Below are positions 50,232 to 56,220 of a DNA stretch of 56,220 nt, in pieces. Made by a program: the position numbers and the translations under genes. The DNA comes from Bacteroidales bacterium (GTDB taxonomy: Bacteria; Bacteroidota; Bacteroidia; Bacteroidales; F082). The stretch lies in contig JAGCPJ010000044.1 of NCBI GenBank assembly GCA_017965765.1, positions 1-56,220 on the forward strand, in the 5' to 3' direction. The notes beneath the pieces were generated by a model. The model made no database searches. It saw only the letters and a list, made by a program, of their open reading frames with translations, and was not told the DNA's origin. Position 1 is the stretch's first letter, and each line of letters starts with the position of its first letter.

Positions 50232-52706
50232 ATGCGAAAAAGCATCTTATTCCTCCTTACCGCAGTGTTGATGGCAACCTGCACGCAGGAACCGAAACAA
50301 AAGGCCTTCGACGAAACGGAAGCCCTGAAGTTCTTATTCCAGTACATGCCACTCGGCGACAGTGTGGATTACACGGAGGACTACTTTCGCGAATGCGTGA
50401 AATATGCCTTTTTGGCCAAAGAAGAACTGCCTTGGGGAAAGGACATCCCCGAACGGGAGTTCAAGCATTTCGTACTCCCCCCGAGAGTCAACAACGAGAA
50501 CCTCGACCGGTTTCGGGCAACTTATTATGAAACGTTGAAAGCAAGAGTGAAGGATTTGACGCTCTACGAAGCCGTGCTGGAAGTGAACCACTGGTGTCAC
50601 GAGCACGTGAATTACAAAGGCTCAGACAGCCGCACTTCTGCTCCCATGGCCACCATCAAGACCTCATGGGGACGATGCGGCGAAGAATCCACCTTGTTGG
50701 TAACCGCCTTGCGAACGGTAGGCATCCCTGCACGGCAGGTCTATACCCCACGTTGGGCCCATTGCGACGACAACCATGCTTGGGTAGAAGCATTCGTTGA
50801 CGGAGCCTGGCATTTCCTTGGTGCCTGCGAGCCCGAGCCCGTACTTGATTTAGGCTGGTTCAACGAACCCGCTTCTCGCACCCTGCTGCTCCACACCAGG
50901 GTGTTTGGAGATTACGACGGACCAGAGGAAGTCATCAGCCGCAACAACAACTACACCGAGATCAACGTGGTCGATAACTATGGCAAGACCGCCAAGACCA
51001 CTTTCACCGTGGTGGATGTAACAGGGGCACCACAACCAGGAATTGAGGTGGAGTTCAAGATCTACAACTACGCCGAGTTCTGCACAGTGGCACGAAAGAC
51101 GACCGACGAAAACGGCCAGACCTGGCTCACTGCGGGGTTGGGCTGCTTGATGGCCTACGCCGCCAAAGACGGGCAGTTCGGATTCCAAGTGTTCAAATCA
51201 GGCGAGCAAAGCGAGGTGACCATCACGCTGGACCATCAGGAAGGCGCCGCCGACAGTTTCGAATTCGACATGGTGCCTCCCCCACCCACTAGCGTATTGC
51301 CCACCGTCAACCCGGAAATGCGGGCGCTCAACGACCGACGCCTTGCCCAGGAAGACTCACTACGCAACAGCTACATCCAATCCTGTAAAGAGGCGCAAAA
51401 GGAACTGATCTCCCAAACAGGAAACAAGACCCTGTGCAGCATCTATGAAAAGACTTGGGGCAACTACCAGACCATCGCCGATTTCATGGATTACGCTAGA
51501 GAAAAAGGAGAAGAAACACCCGCAATACAGCTTTTGGAATGCCTGTCAGACAAAGACTTAAGGGATATCTCATTGGACGTCCTTAAAGATCACTTTAATT
51601 CCGAATTCCGCATTCCGCATTCCGCATTCTCCCTCTCCCCTCGCATCAGCAACGAGATGATTGTGCCTTGGCGTAAGACCCTTTCCGAGTTCTTCCCAAA
51701 AGAGGAAGCCTTGAACTATCGGGAGAATCCCAGCTTGCTGGTGGATTGGGTAAAGCAAAACATCAGGGTCGATGAGTCACTAAACCCCCAGCGCATTCCC
51801 ATCTCCCCGTTGGGTGTGCTGAAAGCCCTGAAAGCCGATCGGCATTCTCGTGACATCTTTTTTGTCGCCCTGGCCCGCAGTTTAGGCATTGAATCCCAAA
51901 TCAACCCAGTCAACGGCAACGTGGAATACAACCGCAATGGCAATTGGAACAAAGTGGACTTTGAAGCGGCAGAGCCTACGGAAAGGGAAACTGGTTATTT
52001 GGACATCCATTACGATCCCATCGCCTCCATGCCCAATCCGAAATACTACAGCCATTTCAGCATCAAGAAGTTTGATGGACAAACCTTCCAGTTGCTCGCT
52101 TACGATGCCCAAGATCCCGGCATAGACGACGGCATGACGCTGTCTTCGTTTGAGCATCCACTTCCGCTGGAAGCAGGTTATTATATCCTTACTGGAGGCA
52201 CCCGACTGAATGATGGTACCGCACTGACACACAGCGAGTTCTTCACAATTAGGCCCAAGGAGACCACACCTATTGACCTCATTTTGAGAGAAGAAAAAAG
52301 AGAGGCTAAAGTCCTTGGACATTTTAATGCAGGGAAACTCACCGAAGGCGTTGATGGTCTTTACATCCTCGGCATCCTGGACCAAGGCAGCGAACCCACC
52401 ACCCATGCCATGCAAGACATCAGCACTTTCAGCGCTGCGTTTGAAGAAAAAGGCCTCCCGATGTACTTTTTATTCGAATCCAAAGAGACCTACGGAAAGT
52501 TCAATCTCAGAAACTTCAACTCCTTACCTTCCAACATCCATTACGACTTGTTTGACACCGATATATTGAAACAGTTGAACGAGGGACTCCAGCTTGAAAA
52601 TCTGCCCATTTTCATTATTGCAGATGCCTCTACGGGCGAAGTGGTTTTCAAAAGCCAAGGATATACCATTGGATTAGGGGAACAATTGTTGAAAGTTTTG
52701 GATTGA
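50232..52706 (+). CDS. Large lipoprotein with transglutaminase-like protease fold
   Basis: The 824-aa product has a lipobox (LMATC). A transglutaminase-like domain follows (about 90-250) with Cys149 in WGRCGEESTLL and His182 in DDNHAWVEAF; the third acidic residue is probably within CEPEPVLDLGW. A carboxypeptidase-regulatory-like module comes next (about 258-330; VVDVTGAPQPGIEVEFKIYN). The C-terminal half ends with a thioredoxin-like segment (FEEKGLPMYFLFES, LPIFIIADASTGEVVFKSQG). It probably cleaves or cross-links peptides at the cell surface. A heptamer insertion lies at about residues 457-467. It is the last gene of the spoT string. Confidence 0.85.
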   Translation: MRKSILFLLTAVLMATCTQEPKQKAFDETEALKFLFQYMPLGDSVDYTEDYFRECVKYAFLAKEELPWGKDIPEREFKHFVLPPRVNNENLDRFRATYYETLKARVKDLTLYEAVLEVNHWCHEHVNYKGSDSRTSAPMATIKTSWGRCGEESTLLVTALRTVGIPARQVYTPRWAHCDDNHAWVEAFVDGAWHFLGACEPEPVLDLGWFNEPASRTLLLHTRVFGDYDGPEEVISRNNNYTEINVVDNYGKTAKTTFTVVDVTGAPQPGIEVEFKIYNYAEFCTVARKTTDENGQTWLTAGLGCLMAYAAKDGQFGFQVFKSGEQSEVTITLDHQEGAADSFEFDMVPPPPTSVLPTVNPEMRALNDRRLAQEDSLRNSYIQSCKEAQKELISQTGNKTLCSIYEKTWGNYQTIADFMDYAREKGEETPAIQLLECLSDKDLRDISLDVLKDHFNSEFRIPHSAFSLSPRISNEMIVPWRKTLSEFFPKEEALNYRENPSLLVDWVKQNIRVDESLNPQRIPISPLGVLKALKADRHSRDIFFVALARSLGIESQINPVNGNVEYNRNGNWNKVDFEAAEPTERETGYLDIHYDPIASMPNPKYYSHFSIKKFDGQTFQLLAYDAQDPGIDDGMTLSSFEHPLPLEAGYYILTGGTRLNDGTALTHSEFFTIRPKETTPIDLILREEKREAKVLGHFNAGKLTEGVDGLYILGILDQGSEPTTHAMQDISTFSAAFEEKGLPMYFLFESKETYGKFNLRNFNSLPSNIHYDLFDTDILKQLNEGLQLENLPIFIIADASTGEVVFKSQGYTIGLGEQLLKVLD
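51598..51632. repeat. Heptamer array inside the transglutaminase gene
   Basis: ATTCCGA, ATTCCGC three times, ATTCTCC; read in frame as FRIPHSAFS. Confidence 0.88.
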
Positions 52707-52758
52707 TATCTTAATAATTTTTAATATATAAACACGGGCGTTATATCCGAAAAATCTG

Positions 52759-52766
52759 TATCTTTG
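52759..52766 (+). promoter_or_regulatory. -7 box of the M14 carboxypeptidase gene
   Basis: TATCTTTG, 25 bp above the ATG. Confidence 0.45.
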
Positions 52767-52791
52767 CCACCTATTTTAAAAAAACAGATTT

Positions 52792-55700
52792 ATGAGGTTT
52801 TTACGCTATTTTATGCTTTTCTTGGTTTCCGTTTTTTGTGTAACCATGGAAGCACAGACCCAAAACGATTTGAAACAACTCATGCGCAACCGCGGTGAGT
52901 ATTATTTTACCCTCAATGTGGATGACCCCACAGAAATCCAAGCCATCAGCGAGATTTGCTCCGTTGATGGCACTGACGGCAAGACTGTTGTCGCCTACGC
53001 TAACCAAAAAGAATACGAAAGACTGATTAAGGCAGGTTACCAGCCCCAGTTCCAGACGCCTCCTTCACTGCGCGAAGAAGCCACCATGTGGAAAGGTGGC
53101 GACCGTGCCACTTACGATTGGAACAGCTACCTGACTTACGGCGACTATGTTTCCATGATGGAAGGATTCCCGAACTCCGTCACCAACGATGCCAACTGCA
53201 CCTTCCTTGACCTGGGCACCCTTTCCACCACCAACCACCGCAGAATCCTGGGTGTCCGTCTCTATAAAGGCAATCCCGATGGCAAGCCAAAGTTCCTTTA
53301 CACTTCCACCATGCACGGTGATGAAGTGACTGGTATGATCCTCATGCTTCGACTCATCAACGAGTTCTGCACCAGCACCGACACCCGCATCCAAAACATC
53401 CTCGAGAATGTCGATTTGTTCATTTTCCCCTGCACCAACCCGGATGGCACTTATAATGGTGGCAACAACACGGTAACAGGAGCTAAACGTTACAACGGCA
53501 ACAACGTGGACCTCAACCGTCACTTCCCCGACTTCGACGATGGAGTTCATCCCGATGGCGCCTCCTATTATCAAGATGAAGCCCAATGGATGATGGATTT
53601 GGCGCAGCAATACCTGTTCACCATGGGTGCCAACTATCACGGTGGCGCCGAGGTGATGAACTATCCTTGGGACACCTACCAGCCCCTTCATCCAGATGAT
53701 GCCTGGTGGCAATACATCAGCCTTGAATACGTCCGTCTTGCACGCCAAGTATATTCCAGCTATATGTCTGATACCGAATCAAACGGCATCACCAACGGCT
53801 ATGCGTGGTACACCATCACCGGAAGCCGCCAGGACTATATGAACTACTACGGCCAATGCCGCGAAATCACTATTGAGTGTTCTTCCACCAAAACTCCAAG
53901 TGCATCGCAACTTCCCAATTTCTGGAACTACAATCACAACAGTATGCTCGCGTTGATCGAGCAATGCCTCAATGGTGTGCATGGCATTGTGGACGATGCG
54001 GTAACAGGCGCAAGACTTGAAGGCGTCAACGTCACTGTGGAAAACCATGATGCCCTTGGCTCTTCTGTGAGCACCCATGCTGTCGGCGACTTCCACCGTC
54101 CCATCAAAGGCGGCACCTATACCTTCACCTTCTCCAAGCAAGGTTATTATCCCCAATCGGTGCAAGTCACCGTGGCCGATGACCAAAGAGTGGATCTGGA
54201 AATCCACCTTGAGCCCAACCTCAACTTGGACGCTGATTTCACAGCCTCTACTACCGACGTCTCCTTGGGCCAGAGCATCAATTTCACCGATACTTCCGAA
54301 GGCATGGTCACTTCGTGGAACTGGACCTTTGAAGGTGCTACCCCTTCCAGCTCAACAGTCCAGAACCCCACCGGCATCACTTACAACACCGCCGGCGACT
54401 ATGATGTCACTTTGACCGTTACCGGTCCCGGTGGCACCCGTACAATCACCAAAGAGAACTACATCCATGTTGCAGAGTCCATCCTTATGCAAAACGGATC
54501 GGTGACGACTTGCAGCGGCATATTCTACGACTCCGGCGGCGCCAATTCCAACTACGCCAACAACCTCAACTACACGATGACTTTCTATCCCGCTTCGGAA
54601 GGAGCCATGCTGAGTGTTGCTTTCACCCAATTCAACACCGAATCCAACTATGACTATCTCTATATCTATGACGGCACATCGACCTCAGCCACTCAAATCG
54701 GAAGATACCACGGCACGAACGGCCCCGGTACGGTGACCGCCACCAATACAGCCGGTGCGTTGACCTTCAGGTTCACCTCAGATTCAGGTGTCAACAATTC
54801 TGGCTGGGTTGCCACAGTATCCTGCATTGGGACCGAGCCTTCAATCATCACTGTTAGTGCCAATCCCACCAGGGCTGGTTCAGTAAGCGGTGGCGGAGAA
54901 TATGCTTACGCCTCAACTTGCACAGTCACCGCCACGCCTAATGATGGTTACGTCTTTACCCATTGGACCGAGAACGGAACGGTAGTTTCCGAAGACGCAG
55001 AATACAGCTTTGCTGCCGTTAATGACAGAGACTTGGTGGCCAACTTCGTATTTGAGGCTGGATCCCAAAAGGACTGTTATCACCCTGTGAGTAGCATTTC
55101 TGCAGGATCATTCGTGATGGGCTATCTTGACGATGATGCATTGGCCATGCCCTCACACAACAGCAATACCACCATGGTTACCGCTACTTCAGAAGTAACC
55201 CCAACCGATTACGGCTTCTCTGTTGATGCCGGGACCAGCCTTCCGCATATTACCTTGACGGCCTACGGAAACAACGGGCAATACTATATCATTTATAACA
55301 GCCGGTATCTATCCAGATCCAACGGCTCCACGATTACTTGGAGCACTAACGCTGGGAGTACCAGCAGATGGTATATCAACGCCAACGGCATCTACCTTTC
55401 CTCCTACGGCAGCTCCTATTATCTCTACTACGACACCAATAGCAGTTCCTTTAAACTCAGCACTAGTCATAACAACAACATCACCTTCTACACTGAAGGC
55501 GACTGTCCCGTTTCAACATTCACCGTTGCTGCCACGGCCAATCCTGCCGAATGCGGCACAGTAGCAGGTGCTGACGTTTACTTTGAAGGCGAGACCTGCA
55601 CCCTGACCGCCACGGCCAATGAAGGCTATCGTTTTGTCAACTGGACCGAGAACGGAGAAGTCGTCTCCACGGACAACCCCTTCAGTTTTGTGGTTGACGC

Positions 55701-56220
55701 CGAAAGGACGCTTGTGGCCAACTTCGGGGCAGCCTCCACTACCTTTGAAATCAGTTTAGTTTCAGGCTGGAGCTGGTGGTCCGCCCCCATTGAATCCGAC
55801 AATCTTTTGGAGCAAATCAAGCAAGGCCTCGGAGCCAACGGCGTGGAGATTACCTCCAAGGAAAGCGGGAGCCTCACCTATTACCCAGGCGGCCTCGGCT
55901 GGCTTGGCTCCTTGAACAGCATGGAAGTTGGAAAGATGTACAAAATCAAGACTAACAGCGCTTGTTCCATCACCCTCACCGGTACACCTGCCATCCCTGA
56001 GGACCACGCCATCACCATCAAAACTGGTTACAACTGGATCGGCTTCATTGGCGACGAAGGACTCACGGTCAATGCTGCTTTCGCCAACTTCCAACCCACC
56101 AACGGCGATATCATCAAATCCAAAAACGGTCAATCTGCCACCTACATCACAGGTTTAGGTTGGATGGGTGGAGGCAATATGACCCTCCAGCCCGGACAAG
56201 GTTATATCTATCAGTCCAAG
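52792..56220 (+). CDS. Large secreted M14 zinc carboxypeptidase with multiple surface modules (right end outside window)
   Basis: The visible 1143 codons start with a signal peptide (MRFLRYFMLFLVSVFCVT, cleaved near MEAQ). The M14 domain (about 115-400) has zinc ligands His175 and Glu178 in TMHGDEVTG and His283 in NYHGG, and the catalytic Glu362 in EITIECSST. A CarboxypepD_reg domain follows (about 405-480), then PKD (about 485-560; SWNWTFEGATPSS), a CUB-like domain, two InlB B-repeat-like modules (TATPNDGYVFTHWTENG and TATANEGYRFVNWTENG) separated by about 150 residues, and two copies of a GWSWWSAPI/GYNWIGFIG module. The frame is open to the window edge. It is probably surface-exposed or secreted through T9SS; the sorting signal would be in the missing part. 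Confidence 0.9.
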   Translation, partial: MRFLRYFMLFLVSVFCVTMEAQTQNDLKQLMRNRGEYYFTLNVDDPTEIQAISEICSVDGTDGKTVVAYANQKEYERLIKAGYQPQFQTPPSLREEATMWKGGDRATYDWNSYLTYGDYVSMMEGFPNSVTNDANCTFLDLGTLSTTNHRRILGVRLYKGNPDGKPKFLYTSTMHGDEVTGMILMLRLINEFCTSTDTRIQNILENVDLFIFPCTNPDGTYNGGNNTVTGAKRYNGNNVDLNRHFPDFDDGVHPDGASYYQDEAQWMMDLAQQYLFTMGANYHGGAEVMNYPWDTYQPLHPDDAWWQYISLEYVRLARQVYSSYMSDTESNGITNGYAWYTITGSRQDYMNYYGQCREITIECSSTKTPSASQLPNFWNYNHNSMLALIEQCLNGVHGIVDDAVTGARLEGVNVTVENHDALGSSVSTHAVGDFHRPIKGGTYTFTFSKQGYYPQSVQVTVADDQRVDLEIHLEPNLNLDADFTASTTDVSLGQSINFTDTSEGMVTSWNWTFEGATPSSSTVQNPTGITYNTAGDYDVTLTVTGPGGTRTITKENYIHVAESILMQNGSVTTCSGIFYDSGGANSNYANNLNYTMTFYPASEGAMLSVAFTQFNTESNYDYLYIYDGTSTSATQIGRYHGTNGPGTVTATNTAGALTFRFTSDSGVNNSGWVATVSCIGTEPSIITVSANPTRAGSVSGGGEYAYASTCTVTATPNDGYVFTHWTENGTVVSEDAEYSFAAVNDRDLVANFVFEAGSQKDCYHPVSSISAGSFVMGYLDDDALAMPSHNSNTTMVTATSEVTPTDYGFSVDAGTSLPHITLTAYGNNGQYYIIYNSRYLSRSNGSTITWSTNAGSTSRWYINANGIYLSSYGSSYYLYYDTNSSSFKLSTSHNNNITFYTEGDCPVSTFTVAATANPAECGTVAGADVYFEGETCTLTATANEGYRFVNWTENGEVVSTDNPFSFVVDAERTLVANFGAASTTFEISLVSGWSWWSAPIESDNLLEQIKQGLGANGVEITSKESGSLTYYPGGLGWLGSLNSMEVGKMYKIKTNSACSITLTGTPAIPEDHAITIKTGYNWIGFIGDEGLTVNAAFANFQPTNGDIIKSKNGQSATYITGLGWMGGGNMTLQPGQGYIYQSK

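Noticed and set aside
1-56220. tRNA, rRNA, insertion sequences, prophage or integrated element ends
   Set aside because: I read both strands and saw no cloverleaf-like CCA ends, no transposase or integrase motifs and no long flanking direct repeats. A dedicated tRNA scan was not possible.

Overview
The window looks like chromosomal DNA from an anaerobic member of the Bacteroidales (phylum Bacteroidota). I base this on many start-proximal boxes of the Bacteroidota -7 type (TAnnTTTG), signal-peptide proteins with lipoboxes, a type IX secretion sorting domain, a PorG-like gene beside uppS/bamA/skp, a spoT-fur-purA string, a sphingolipid-type alpha-oxoamine synthase, and a ferredoxin-linked 2-oxoacid oxidoreductase. 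I saw no rRNA, tRNA, insertion sequence, phage or CRISPR array. Coding density is high. The longest gene-free gap (7636-7946, 311 bp) holds only a gene remnant and a terminator. The genes at both edges run off the window.

Layout. 1-7.9 kb (minus strand): M13 peptidase (partial), small envelope protein, membrane LytTR regulator, DsbD-like reductase, tilS, flavin reductase, small envelope protein, and a decayed nucleotidyltransferase remnant. 7.9-12.2 kb: korB-korA, with a divergent 2[4Fe-4S] ferredoxin and a lipoprotein. 12.2-20.2 kb (minus): a tightly overlapping set led by a MarR regulator: lipoprotein, small periplasmic protein, VTC-type polyphosphate polymerase domain, DUF4956 membrane protein, DUF2490-like outer-membrane protein, a protein kinase fused to an AAA+ ATPase, a YbjN/CesT-like small protein, and finally a GH2 glycosidase. 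20.3-23.6 kb: divergent spt-like gene and an SDR-VOC pair. 23.6-31.4 kb (minus): rsgA, a truncated CBS/ACT-type gene, nadK, porG-like, uppS, bamA and two skp/ompH genes. 31.5-39.6 kb: dprA, lepA, a very large dikinase-like protein and an acyltransferase. 39.7-45.0 kb: gapA, then a TPR protein and a T9SS type B cargo protein on the minus strand. 45.1-56.2 kb (plus): spoT, fur, purA, an ATP-grasp protein, a transglutaminase lipoprotein and a large secreted M14 carboxypeptidase (partial).

The most striking structure is a dispersed family of short tandem repeats with a 7-bp unit. It occurs at eleven places in several sequence versions (TTTTCCG, CTTCTGA, AGAAGTA, AGAAGAC, ATTCCGC, ACTCCTA, AGCTGAA). 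Many copies lie inside genes and are read in frame, including in purA, the VTC gene, the dikinase-like gene and the T9SS cargo gene. Others replace a gene start (DUF2490-like), sit at a domain-loss junction (truncated CBS/ACT gene) or build a terminator (after gapA). An AT-rich octamer family (AAATCTTT/AAATCTTG) occupies three leader or promoter regions. A separate 91-bp palindrome is inserted in frame in tilS.

The most interesting gene set is the 14.1-20.2 kb operon. It joins a putative polyphosphate-making membrane module to a kinase-AAA+ fusion with altered catalytic motifs. Its function is inferred only from domains and gene order.
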